From the NCBI GenBank assembly GCA_963665865.2, contig CAXXWF010000001.1, forward strand, positions 3,534,001-3,598,000: a stretch of 64,000 nucleotides of DNA, in the 5' to 3' direction. Shown piece after piece: positions 52,917 to 60,785 of this stretch. A program made the translations under genes and the position numbers. The notes beneath the pieces were generated by a model, which was not told the origin of the DNA, searched no databases, and was given only the letters and a program-made list of their open reading frames with translations. The first letter of the stretch is position 1, and every line of letters begins with the position of its first letter. Origin of the DNA: PHAA01 sp963665865. Lineage in GTDB: Bacteria > Bacillota > Syntrophomonadia > Syntrophomonadales > Syntrophomonadaceae.

Positions 52917-52996
52917 GCGGCACAAGAGGAACCGGCTCTCTACAATGAGAACTGCCGTATACGCGAGCTTAAGCTCTATACGACCTGTTGTGCCGC
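52917..52996. ncRNA. Structured element 2 beside DUF3800 (candidate RNA)
   Basis: GCGGCACAA (52917-52925) pairs with TTGTGCCGC (52988-52996), then AGG with CCT after a G-G mismatch, the same layout as element 1 although the outer stem sequence is different. The inner variable hairpin region differs too. The 33-nt core at 52954-52986 is identical to that at 52831-52863. Compensatory change of the stem with core identity suggests selection on structure. Confidence 0.6.
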
Positions 52997-53053
52997 ATTA
53001 TATATTATTTCAATTTAAGGGAAATATGATACCCGGGTAATATTTTTTTATAT

Positions 53054-53935
53054 TTATCTATTTCCTATATTGAAAACATGCTCCAATTTATTAGATGCTT
53101 CACGCTGTAGCTTCTCCCGAACATGACTATAAGTGTCAGCTGTTAAAGTAATTGTACTGTGGCCTAGTCTGTTGGAGATAACAGTAATATCTTCACCTAG
53201 TTCTAATAGCATGGTAGCGTGTCCGTGTCTCAGGTCATGAAATCGAATGTCTGGGAGCTTGGCCCGTTTTAAATCTCGCTTGAAGCTATCGGTGGCATAG
53301 TCGGGCTTAAGGGGTGAGCCTGCTTCATCAGTAAACATCATATTAAGGGGGTTGAATACCGGACGCTTGTCCACTGCATCACATACATTACGAGGAACTA
53401 GTCTGCTTTTAACAGCCTGTTTGAGTGCCATGTGAAGCACTGCATAAATATATTCAACCATTCTGGGTGAAAGTGGACTGCCTTTGTCGCCTTCTTTATT
53501 GTTTCTAAGTCTACCGGCTGCTAACTTCTGATTAAGCATCTTCTGTACTTGTTCAGGCCTCAAGTCTTTTAGAATAAAATTACCTATACTCGGGGTTAAA
53601 TGGCCGGAGACTACTCGCTGATAACCTTCATAAGTGTTTGTCCTAACACTATTCTTTTTATAGGTCTCCAGCCATGTATCCAACCATTGTTCAACAGTCA
53701 TTTTAGCTTTGGATGGTAAGGCCCCACTTTTAAATTCATCCTCCCATGCAGTTTTCTTACTTACCACCTCTTTACGAGTCTTGCCATAAACAAAGTGCTT
53801 TTTCTTCTTCCCTGTTTCGGGATCTATATACCGTGAGACACCCGCCCACGTCTCGTCTTGACGCTGATAGATAGAACCTTCTCCGTGGCCTCGGTTTTGT
53901 TCCTTAGGTTTACGGCCCTTTACTGCATCTGTCAT
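53054..53935 (-). CDS. Tyrosine recombinase (phage-type integrase) with internal deletion
   Basis: 293 residues, about 90-100 shorter than relatives. The N-terminal arm-binding (GEGSIYQRQDETW, about 19-30) and SAM-like domains (about 78-185) are present, and the C-terminus keeps HDLRHGHA (His233, Arg236), GHSTITLTADTY (His259, Tyr269). Between residues about 193 and 200 the sequence jumps from RPVF to MMFTDEAGSPL, skipping the region with the first catalytic Arg and Lys. The frame is intact but the enzyme is probably inactive. ATG at 53935 has AAGGAAGG upstream. It faces the tRNA-Ser(GGA), a typical integration target. Confidence 0.85.
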   Translation of the reverse strand: MTDAVKGRKPKEQNRGHGEGSIYQRQDETWAGVSRYIDPETGKKKKHFVYGKTRKEVVSKKTAWEDEFKSGALPSKAKMTVEQWLDTWLETYKKNSVRTNTYEGYQRVVSGHLTPSIGNFILKDLRPEQVQKMLNQKLAAGRLRNNKEGDKGSPLSPRMVEYIYAVLHMALKQAVKSRLVPRNVCDAVDKRPVFNPLNMMFTDEAGSPLKPDYATDSFKRDLKRAKLPDIRFHDLRHGHATMLLELGEDITVISNRLGHSTITLTADTYSHVREKLQREASNKLEHVFNIGNR

Positions 53936-54010
53936 CAAAATACCTTCCTTCCTGATTAGGGGTAGGATATCTCACCTACCCCATCTACTCACAATATCGA
54001 TTTTTAATTG

Positions 54011-54292
54011 CTATCCAAATAATGTCTTAAACTGTATTCCATCCTTGCAACCCTGAATATAGCCGTATTTTGCATATACCCCTACCTCTTTGGATATGGT
54101 ATCTTGCAATTCCTCCAGCAGTTCGGCGCCATGGGGGGCCTTGGTCAATAGTGTTTCAAGTTCTTTAATCAACCGATCCTCTTTATCGGAAACAGCCTGA
54201 CAATCAGGGGAGTCTTTCATATCTTTCATATATACGGAGTTAATCCTTTCATTAATAAAATAATCTATATCACCTAATAATGTTTCCTGCAT
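54011..54292 (-). CDS. Small element protein, DUF6809-like
   Basis: 93 residues. The C-terminus YAKYGYIQGCKDGIQF and the size resemble the small DUF6809-type proteins of clostridial elements, of unknown function. It is a distant relative of its upstream neighbour. GGGGG precedes the start. It is 12 bp after 54305-54604. Confidence 0.5.
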   Translation of the reverse strand: MQETLLGDIDYFINERINSVYMKDMKDSPDCQAVSDKEDRLIKELETLLTKAPHGAELLEELQDTISKEVGVYAKYGYIQGCKDGIQFKTLFG

Positions 54293-54304
54293 ATCATTGT
54301 CCCC

Positions 54305-54604
54305 CTATGCCCTTGATGAAGAAGGCGTGTATTTAGCGACGTCATAGCCATCTGTAAAGCCCTTGAGAAAACCATCTTCCTGATAGCGACAACAGAGGTC
54401 CATTATCGGATTATAAATGTTTTCATGAATCTGGTGTGACGCGGCACCAAAAGTGGTAATATTGGCCTTCGCCAGTATGGAAGTTATATCCTCAATCATT
54501 TTAAATGTAATTTTCTGCTGTTCTTTTACTTCGTTAGTAACAGGCCGGCGATCAACCCTTGTCATTGCAAATTGAGTAATATCTTTTAATAGTCCATTTT
54601 CCAT
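54305..54604 (-). CDS. Small element protein, DUF6809-like
   Basis: 99 residues, mostly helical, ending in YQEDGFLKGFTDGYDVAKY, the same G-F/Y-x2-G-x2-D-G pattern as the next gene. Start supported by GAGGAGG. Function unknown. It lies about 90 bp downstream of a hairpin leader (54696-54728). Confidence 0.55.
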   Translation of the reverse strand: MENGLLKDITQFAMTRVDRRPVTNEVKEQQKITFKMIEDITSILAKANITTFGAASHQIHENIYNPIMDLCCRYQEDGFLKGFTDGYDVAKYTPSSSRA

Positions 54605-54925
54605 TATGAAATCCTCCTCTAATTTATTTTTTCGTAGGAGGCTAATACAGTATTATGATAGAATAATAAAAACATAGCCTCCGGGTTATGGGGTGGCAGT
54701 CAGTTTCGTTGGTAGCGGGTCTGACTGCTATATTTTTGTCCTTTAGGGGTGAAAAAGTTTCCCGGTGTTGGCGGAAAACTCGTATCATGGATATTAAATT
54801 GGGGTTGTCCCAGTTATATAGCCTGAATGATATTTGTTTTTTCAATTTGTATACCCTAGTGCAATATATACAATATATACAAATTAACTCGGACTCCTTA
54901 AAAGTAAGGTTTCATGTACCAGTTG
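54605..54925. other. Leader and spacer of the small-protein genes
   Basis: 321 bp without a firm gene. It holds the hairpin leader at 54696-54728 and, on the minus strand, an 18-codon ORF (54619-54675) starting MFLLFYHNTV with its GGAGG too close to the ATG. The right part is AT-rich. Confidence 0.45.
54696..54728 (-). other. Hairpin leader L1
   Basis: GCAGTCAG (54696-54703) pairs with CTGACTGC (54721-54728). The loop contains GTTGGTAGC. About 20 nt further on the minus strand is ATGTTTTTATTATTC. The stem words, loop word and downstream word recur at 55610-55648. Confidence 0.55.
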
Positions 54926-55192
54926 CTATAAGGCACTACAGGCCACATATACATTGTGGGCAAGGCGTTTGTACCTCCGGGAATGATAACGCTTGTTCTG
55001 GAGTTCGTCTGCGGCCTGCGGCAAATCCTTTGGTGGGTTAAATTCAAATGTACCTGCTTTAATAGCTGCCTTAATGTTTTTCCACATAAGTTCAACGAGT
55101 AGATCAGGATTAAACTCTACGTGAGGTTCAATTACTTCCCTTGAAACGGTTACAAATTTATTGCCCACGAGTTTTGCAACAACTTTAGTCAT
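54926..55192 (-). CDS. Hypothetical protein
   Basis: 88 residues, MTKVVAKLVGNKFVTVSREV at the N-terminus, no motif that I recognise. The start at 55192 has GGAAGGTGG upstream; the ORF extends six codons further. It sits in the element between the two hairpin leaders. It lies upstream of L1 and its expression is probably separate. Confidence 0.5.
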   Translation of the reverse strand: MTKVVAKLVGNKFVTVSREVIEPHVEFNPDLLVELMWKNIKAAIKAGTFEFNPPKDLPQAADELQNKRYHSRRYKRLAHNVYVACSAL

Positions 55193-55357
55193 TTCATAAC
55201 CACCTTCCATGCATAGTAATTAGAGATAATTTAAATCATGCTGGTTTTAACTTCCTCCAATGTTGGGGGAAGCTTAATTTTTAGCCGCTATCCAAAATTG
55301 GAGAGCCAATAGTCCATGATATTGGATTTAGACTCCTGATTTTAAGGAGTTCCTTTA

Positions 55358-55525
55358 TTACGGCCTATTTTGATAAAACATCAATATGAACTTTTGTAAA
55401 TGCCGACCTAACTCAGTCATTATATAGCCCTTAGTTTCGCAAGTGTTACAAGCCACCCAAACTTTTTCTATGCGGTACTTTCCCTTGCCTTTGCACTTAG
55501 GACAAACATCGAAAAGTATGTTCAT
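55358..55525 (-). CDS. Small zinc-ribbon protein
   Basis: 55 residues. CPKCKGKGKY (about 8-17) and CNTCETKGY (about 26-34) form a DnaJ-like CxxCxGxG zinc ribbon. I start at 55525 because AAGGGGG is eight bases upstream; the ORF runs to 55579 through the conserved leader word. Function unknown; such ribbons often mediate protein or RNA contacts. Confidence 0.6.
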   Translation of the reverse strand: MNILFDVCPKCKGKGKYRIEKVWVACNTCETKGYIMTELGRHLQKFILMFYQNRP

Positions 55526-55609
55526 AAGCATATCCCCCTTCTTCTTTTGCTGAGAGAATCTCCATGATATAATAAACATAAGCGGTTCCCTCAGGGGTCT
55601 GCTGATAGT

Positions 55610-55648
55610 GGTAGTCAGGATGTAGTTGGTAGCTGTGACCTGACTGCC
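55610..55648 (-). other. Hairpin leader L2
   Basis: GGTAGTCAGG (55610-55619) pairs with CCTGACTGCC (55639-55648) with one G-U pair. The loop contains GTAGTTGGTAGC. On the minus strand it precedes ATGTTTATTATATC and the zinc-ribbon gene. It is clearly related to L1. Confidence 0.55.
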
Positions 55649-55658
55649 GCTTACTTAT

Positions 55659-55853
55659 TTAATCCTCTTGATTGTCCTGCCCAAGTTTAACCTCTGTGGC
55701 CTGCATGAACCGATCTAATTGATCCTGACTGATTCTATAACGTCTTTTACCCATACTTGATGCAGGCATTTTACCGCTTTTAATGTAGCCCCTTATAGTC
55801 CTGACGGATAGTTGCAGTTTTTCCGCCACTTGCTCAACTGTAAAATATTCCAC
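55659..55853 (-). CDS. Excisionase-type DNA-binding protein
   Basis: 64 residues. MerR-like helix-turn-helix: FTVEQVAEKLQLSVRTIRGY then IKSGKMPASSMGKRRYRIS, typical of excisionase/AlpA-like domains. It may direct excision or regulate the divergent recombinase. GGAGGGCAGC precedes the start. Confidence 0.85.
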   Translation of the reverse strand: MEYFTVEQVAEKLQLSVRTIRGYIKSGKMPASSMGKRRYRISQDQLDRFMQATEVKLGQDNQED

Positions 55854-55917
55854 TTGCTGCCCTCCTTTCCCATTAAAAACACTTTAAAACTTTTCTTGCA
55901 AATTGTCAAGCATATAC

Positions 55918-55947
55918 TTTACAAGTGCACAATAAATACATTATAAT
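55918..55947 (+). promoter_or_regulatory. Promoter of the second recombinase
   Basis: TTTACA (55918-55923) and TATAAT (55942-55947) with 18-bp spacing. The leader then carries a TTCCGATA...TATCGGAA hairpin (55960-55984) before the ribosome site, a possible control point. Confidence 0.6.
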
Positions 55948-56015
55948 ATACATACAAGGTTCCGATAAGTAAACCCTATCGGAAGTCAGACAGTAAATAA
56001 AGGGGGATATGATTA

Positions 56016-56999
56016 ATGAACAACCTGGTTGAATTAACTGATAATCAAAATGAAAACCCTATGGCAGTAGTTGCACTGGTTGCGCTTCAAGGTAAAGCCA
56101 ACGAGTATATTGCCCATGCCAAGAGTGATAATACCATTAAGGCTTATAGATGTGACTGGTCAGATTTTACTTCATGGTGTAATGGGCATGGCATACAATC
56201 ACTCCCAGCACTCCCGGAGGTTATAGCTGCTTATATAGCTGATCTGGTGGAACGTGGTTATAAAGCCGCTACTATTGAAAGGCGGTTAGTATCAATCAGC
56301 AAGGCTCATGTTACCGCTGGGTATGAGGATGTTACTAAGACCGCTATCGTCAAGGAAACGTGGAGCGGTATCCGTAGAACTATTGGCACTCACCAGGAAG
56401 GCAAAACCCCCACATTAACCGCCGACATAAGAGCAATGGTCAATAATCTACCTGATAGTTTACTGGGTATCAGAGACCGGTCCTTATTACTAATCGGTTT
56501 TGCTGGAGGCTTTAGGCGGTCTGAATTAGTCAACCTTGATGTTGAGGATTTAGAGTTCAAACGCGAAGGACTGATCATCACCATTAAGAGAAGTAAAACC
56601 GACCAAGAGGGCAATGGTCGTAAGGTCGGGATAGCTTATGGTAGTTGTCCTACTACCTGCCCGGTTCGTAGTCTGCAGGCATGGATCGAAGCATCAGGTA
56701 TCACATCAGGCCCATTATTCAGATCAGTTAATAGACATAACCATATCCAGGAAGGTAGACTATCAGATAAGAGCGTGGCCCTTATAGTGAAGCGTACTGC
56801 TGAATCTGCTGGTCTTGATTCAAGTAAATACAGTGGTCATAGTCTGAGAAGCGGATGCGCTACTACTGCCGCAATGAATGGCGTTAGTGAACGTAGTATT
56901 ATGAAGCAGACAGGGCACAGGTCAGAACAAATGGTTAGACGTTACATTCGAGAGGGTTCACTATTCCTTAACAATGCAAGCTGTAGTCTTGGCCTATAA
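56016..56999 (+). CDS. Tyrosine recombinase/integrase, complete
   Basis: 327 residues. SAM-like N-terminal domain (about 25-125; TIKAYRCDWSDFTSWC) and catalytic domain with Arg167 (AGGFRRSEL), Lys194 (RSKTDQ), His275-x2-Arg278 (GHSLRSG), His301 (GHRS) and Tyr310 (RRYIRE). All catalytic residues are present. It is divergent from an excisionase-like gene. AAGGGGG precedes the start. It is a different subfamily from the damaged integrase 2 kb away, so at least two elements may have entered here. Confidence 0.92.
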   Translation: MNNLVELTDNQNENPMAVVALVALQGKANEYIAHAKSDNTIKAYRCDWSDFTSWCNGHGIQSLPALPEVIAAYIADLVERGYKAATIERRLVSISKAHVTAGYEDVTKTAIVKETWSGIRRTIGTHQEGKTPTLTADIRAMVNNLPDSLLGIRDRSLLLIGFAGGFRRSELVNLDVEDLEFKREGLIITIKRSKTDQEGNGRKVGIAYGSCPTTCPVRSLQAWIEASGITSGPLFRSVNRHNHIQEGRLSDKSVALIVKRTAESAGLDSSKYSGHSLRSGCATTAAMNGVSERSIMKQTGHRSEQMVRRYIREGSLFLNNASCSLGL

Positions 57000-57035
57000 T
57001 CCTCAGTTACCCTTAAACTGATAGCAACTGCCTCC

Positions 57036-57067
57036 GCCCTGGTGTAAGCCGGGGCTTATTCTTTTTT
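57036..57067 (+). terminator. Terminator of the second recombinase gene
   Basis: GCCCTGG (57036-57042) and the CCGGGGC ending at 57055 pair with one G-U, followed by TTATTCTTTTTT. Confidence 0.75.
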
Positions 57068-57416
57068 GCGCGGGTACCGGGGGGGCATCGAGTTCACTAT
57101 TGGGGAGAGTCCCTTCCCGGAAAAATAATTGCTATACACGGGGCTATTAATTTAATAAAAAACACGCTGAATTATCAAAGTGGTAAGGTTGATATATTTA
57201 CCTTTAATCATAGTGAACCTACTGCCCCTTTTCAAACAAAAACCGGCTAAACCAAAAGTCTCGCCGGTAAGATATTTATTGCAGGCAGTTTATCCTCTGA
57301 ATATAATTGTTAAATAACTTGTTAAATTTAAAGATCACCCCATAAGCGCATAAAATAGAGCCATGATTTTATACCAGATTAGATAAAGCCTGTCTCTAGT
57401 TAACTTATTAACTTAT
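57068..57416. other. Intergenic region between convergent genes
   Basis: 349 bp without a gene. A minus-strand terminator is visible at 57233-57268 (ACCGGC/GCCGGT stem followed by TTTTTGTTT), which would end the DUF4145 transcript. The rest shows nothing recognisable. Confidence 0.55.
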
Positions 57417-58037
57417 TTATGAATCTCTTTTTTCTATTGCTAGTCTTTTGTCTTCAGGCAACATACCATATAACTTCTGTATTTCTTTAGGCTGGGATAT
57501 CATTATTTTTGCTATTATATTGATTAATTCAAATAATTTTATGGCAGTTTCAACATCATCTTTTAAATCTAATTGACCAGGATGGACTGCTTCATTTCCT
57601 ACAACCCTTACTATGTCTAATGCCTGTTGAACTGTAGCCGGAAGTCCTTTCTTAACCAAATTAGCAATGTCATTATTAATGTTTTTACCTGGTTCACCCA
57701 ATTGTTGACATAACTTTTGGATACAAAGACGCAATAAAGCAGCAGCACCACGTGGTGATTTTTGTAAGATATGACTAGCTTCTAAATAATCTGCTTTAAG
57801 ATCTTCATTAAGATCCGAATTTGGAGAAGGAACTAATAGATCTTCTGGAGATATTAATTTACCTGATAACCAAAATGCAAAATTATGGCAATGAGAACAT
57901 AAAGAGATTCTAAGATTAGGAACAAGGTTGCCACCAAAATACGTTGGTGAATACCAACTTTGTTTAGCATAGGCTCTACAATAAGGACAATTAAAAGCTT
58001 CTCCATTAAAAATAGGATATTTATAGGGTATCCCCAT
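57417..58037 (-). CDS. DUF4145 domain protein with N-terminal zinc ribbon
   Basis: 206 residues. CPYC (about 17-20) and CSHCH (about 47-51) form an N-terminal zinc ribbon. The helical part has LQKSPRGAAALLRLCIQKLC (about 90-110) and VRVVGNEAVHPG (about 143-154), the hallmark of DUF4145, a helical family often found in restriction and defence proteins. No partner enzyme is fused here. AAGGAG lies upstream of the ATG. Confidence 0.8.
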   Translation of the reverse strand: MGIPYKYPIFNGEAFNCPYCRAYAKQSWYSPTYFGGNLVPNLRISLCSHCHNFAFWLSGKLISPEDLLVPSPNSDLNEDLKADYLEASHILQKSPRGAAALLRLCIQKLCQQLGEPGKNINNDIANLVKKGLPATVQQALDIVRVVGNEAVHPGQLDLKDDVETAIKLFELINIIAKIMISQPKEIQKLYGMLPEDKRLAIEKRDS

Positions 58038-58232
58038 AAAACAAACTCCTTATATCATAATAAGGCTTATTTTACCATAAACAATAATTACTGTCATGGA
58101 CTTGCCGAGTTATCCCATCACTTTCTTGCCTTATACCTGTAAGTAATTCAGTCAATAAAAAACACCCTGCAAGCAAGGTTAAGTAAGAGTTAGTTTCTTG
58201 TTAAATTAGGATAATTGCATTGTTTAAAAGCC

Positions 58233-59111
58233 TTAGTCATCTTTTAAACTGATTCCTGCTTTATTTGCTTTTAATATTAAGTAATTGATAAATGCCGAAC
58301 AAGAAACTAACATAAATTTTGCATCTTCAAAATCTAAAGTGGATTCCTCTAAAAGGGCGTGCCTTATACCTTCCGCATTACTTGTATATCCATACAGATT
58401 ACCAAAAGCTTTTCTCAAAGCTCCGTGCAACTCTATTGCTCCTGATTTTTCGATAATTTTTAATGCTTCTCCTAAAGAAGCATTGTTATCTCCGGTTATA
58501 CCTATGCATAAAGCCTCGACTGCACTTATGGCTTCCTTAATGGAATTCCTATAATCAGGACTCTTCCTATCGGCAAGCATCTCCAAAGAACAGTTTAAAT
58601 GTTCTTTGACTGTATTTAAGGGTTGATTTAATGCCTCTTCAATTTCCATAACTTCTTCTTTTGAATTTATGGGGGTAATTTTACGGTTAATAAAACGGTA
58701 ACCCGATAATTCCTGCTCAAAAACCTTATTACATAATTGAATAAAGTCTGGTCTCACATACCTATGTGTGAAGTTATTTGGTAAAAACTCTATTAAGTCA
58801 TATACTTGATACCATGTAGCAGAAAAGAAAAATTTTCTAACTGATGCTAAAGCGTCTGTGTATTTATAAGGGATTGTATCTAGGGGTTGTTTGAAAAATT
58901 TTTCCCAAAGAGTTCGGAAAAATCTTGAAGCTTCATCATAGTACTTAAGTCCCTCGGTAGTAGATTCTCCTTTAAAGGGTTCCCAGTAACAAATTGTCAA
59001 TGCATTCCAGATACTATTACGAAGATCGTTATCCATAGATTCTATCTGGAAAGTATCTTTTTTAATGGTAATGCCCATCCTCTGAGAAAAGCCAATGAAA
59101 GGATCAGTCAT
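58233..59111 (-). CDS. AbiJ-like protein (AbiJ_NTD4/HEPN-type)
   Basis: 292 residues. The N-terminus FSQRMGITIKKDTFQIESMD then NDLRNSIWNAL (about 8-38) matches the AbiJ N-terminal domain 4 family. The C-terminal half (about 185-285) is helical, with SIKEAISAVEALC and FEDAKFMLVSCSAFINYLI, HEPN-like. AbiJ proteins are phage-exclusion candidates; a clear RNase motif is not evident. GGAGG precedes the start. It lies in phage-type DNA. Confidence 0.72.
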   Translation of the reverse strand: MTDPFIGFSQRMGITIKKDTFQIESMDNDLRNSIWNALTICYWEPFKGESTTEGLKYYDEASRFFRTLWEKFFKQPLDTIPYKYTDALASVRKFFFSATWYQVYDLIEFLPNNFTHRYVRPDFIQLCNKVFEQELSGYRFINRKITPINSKEEVMEIEEALNQPLNTVKEHLNCSLEMLADRKSPDYRNSIKEAISAVEALCIGITGDNNASLGEALKIIEKSGAIELHGALRKAFGNLYGYTSNAEGIRHALLEESTLDFEDAKFMLVSCSAFINYLILKANKAGISLKDD

Positions 59112-59179
59112 TTAATTGCCTCCTTAATCCAATCCGTCACTTTACCATAATTAGACAGAAAGAAGGAAAATCCTGCAAA

Positions 59180-59463
59180 TTATTTGAAAAAGTAATACTC
59201 ATATACTGATCTAGTAGAAACACCCATTAACGTAGCGGTCTGTTCGGCCGATTTTTGAAACGGTTCAATTTTTTGACTTGTCTCGCCATTCTGTCGATAA
59301 ATACTTGTTTTCTCCCTGCGTATTTTTCATTTTCTTCCTCTAGTAATGGCATTAATTCCAAACTAATTACGGCCCTCTGGCCTATAGTGAGTTGTCTTCG
59401 TTGAAGATTAAGACTGACCACATAACTTATCAGGCTACCCTTGCCATGCCATTCCTTATCCAA
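59180..59463 (-). pseudogene. ParB/HTH-type protein remnant with frameshift
   Basis: The frame 59227-59463 encodes YVVSLNLQRRQLTIGQRAVI, typical of phage/plasmid ParB-N-like proteins, then runs into RNRPNRPLR and stops. Shifting frame near 59240 continues naturally as FQKSAEQTATLMGVSTRSVY, a helix-turn-helix, to a stop at 59180-59182. The ParB domain upstream of the TTG is missing, so both the N-terminus and the frame are broken. Confidence 0.6.
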
Positions 59464-59605
59464 ATTGCCTTAAATGTCGTTAGGCATATGCGTCATAAAC
59501 ATCCAGTATATAGGCATTTGTGAGTATTTACATTTGCCCTGTTTTATAGTTAAATATTGCTTGCACGTTAAATGTAGCTACTAATTATAGAAAGGTCGGA
59601 ATAAT

Positions 59606-59842
59606 ATGAGTGATCAAGAAATAATGGATAGTGTTGTAAATAGAATTAAAGAACTAATGCAAGAAAAAAACATGACACAGGCTAAACTTGCTAACTGTAG
59701 CGGAATTTCCATGTACCATATCAATCGAGTTTTTAATAGGAAAACCAATGCTATGCGATTAACAACATTTTGGAGAATAGTAAAAAAGGGCCTTGGTGTA
59801 CCTTTTACTGAATTCTTTAGCACCATGGAGTGGGCGCAGTAA
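59606..59842 (+). CDS. XRE-family helix-turn-helix regulator
   Basis: 78 residues. Cro/C1-type helix-turn-helix: IKELMQEKNMTQAKLANCSG then ISMYHINRVFNRK (about 13-46). Probably a phage- or element-type repressor. AAAGGTCGG lies upstream of the ATG. It is divergent from the minus-strand genes. Confidence 0.85.
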   Translation: MSDQEIMDSVVNRIKELMQEKNMTQAKLANCSGISMYHINRVFNRKTNAMRLTTFWRIVKKGLGVPFTEFFSTMEWAQ

Positions 59843-60009
59843 AAAATTCTAACTCATATTTATTGCAACCACCTCCCGCGATATTCCATAAGCAAAGGGA
59901 CAGCCGGTTAAATCTATCCCTTATACACCTGATTTGGTTATTGATTTGCCCATGAAAAAAGCGGGGTTCTAATCCCTCCTTAATTTATTTCGGGATTATT
60001 CCTTTGTAA

Positions 60010-60339
60010 TTAAATGCCGGGAATTATATCTTTAAAAAGCTTCGCAGCTTTCACCACCTTGGCAACGGTGGAATTATCTGCAAGATATTGAATTCCCGTT
60101 AAAGTTATTCTTGGTTCAATAAATACTGGTTCCGGAATTGGATTACTTAATGTTCTAGAAAAATGTATCCCGTCTATCAAACCGCTTTCTTGCATCATCT
60201 CTAATATTCTTGAGAACTTCATTTCACTGACCTCAAGATTATTAGCACTAATATCCTCAAAATCAGGGCTTTCTTCATCCATTGCTATTTCAAGTCTACG
60301 AAGAATTATCATGATAATATCGATTGTATCTTTAGCCAT
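60010..60339 (-). CDS. YjcQ-like small phage protein
   Basis: 109 residues. Helical N-terminus, then SRILEMMQESGLIDGIHFSR and the C-terminal PRITLTGIQYLADNSTVAKV, which matches the ITxxGxxYLxENS pattern of YjcQ family proteins found in prophages. I start at 60339 (MAKDTIDIIM), with GAGGTTGAGAAG upstream; the ORF extends 30 codons further with no support. Function unknown. Confidence 0.68.
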   Translation of the reverse strand: MAKDTIDIIMIILRRLEIAMDEESPDFEDISANNLEVSEMKFSRILEMMQESGLIDGIHFSRTLSNPIPEPVFIEPRITLTGIQYLADNSTVAKVVKAAKLFKDIIPGI

Positions 60340-60386
60340 CTTCTCAACCTCATTTGTATATAAACTTTGGCAAACGGAATAATTCC

Positions 60387-60785
60387 TTAAACACTTCCTG
60401 CTTTCCACTGTTTGCCACAATTCAAACATGTAACTATAACCTTTTTGCTCCCAAATATACCACCTAATAATCCTACCGGGCCTAATAATATGCCCCCCGC
60501 CGCTGCTTTACCTAAACCAAAGCCTTTGTTCCCTGCCGATATTTGCGGTGAGCCACAGCTGGGGCATTTAATTAAATTATTGTCATCAGTTCTTAAAGAA
60601 GACAAACTAACATTATCCTTTTTAGAAACAACCCTTTGCGTATTACCACAAGTACAAGTTAGTGGAGGATTAAAATGATATTCATCTCCATATTGTTTGC
60701 AACGGGTTTTATGTTTTTTATGGTTAGTATCACATTTTTCACATTTAACCGTAACATAACCACCTACGTCCTCTTGAAAAATCAT
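60387..60785 (-). CDS. Zinc-ribbon protein with glycine-rich membrane segment
   Basis: 132 residues. CEKC (about 15-18), CTCG (about 44-47), CPSCG (about 74-78) and CLNCGKQW (about 119-126) give at least two zinc ribbons. Between the last two pairs is a glycine-rich hydrophobic stretch (GLGKAAAGGILLGPVGLLGG, about 90-109). Similar small proteins occur in phages; the function is unknown. Confidence 0.6.
   Translation of the reverse strand: MIFQEDVGGYVTVKCEKCDTNHKKHKTRCKQYGDEYHFNPPLTCTCGNTQRVVSKKDNVSLSSLRTDDNNLIKCPSCGSPQISAGNKGFGLGKAAAGGILLGPVGLLGGIFGSKKVIVTCLNCGKQWKAGSV

Noticed and set aside
52831..52986. Two identical 33-bp repeats as a CRISPR array
   Set aside because: Only two copies, no cas genes, an internal full palindrome, and flanks that pair around each copy. 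A structured element explains them better.
54619..54675. 18-codon leader peptide before 54604
   Set aside because: Its GGAGG is only two bases from the ATG and the product has no regulatory codon run. It is mentioned only as part of the leader.
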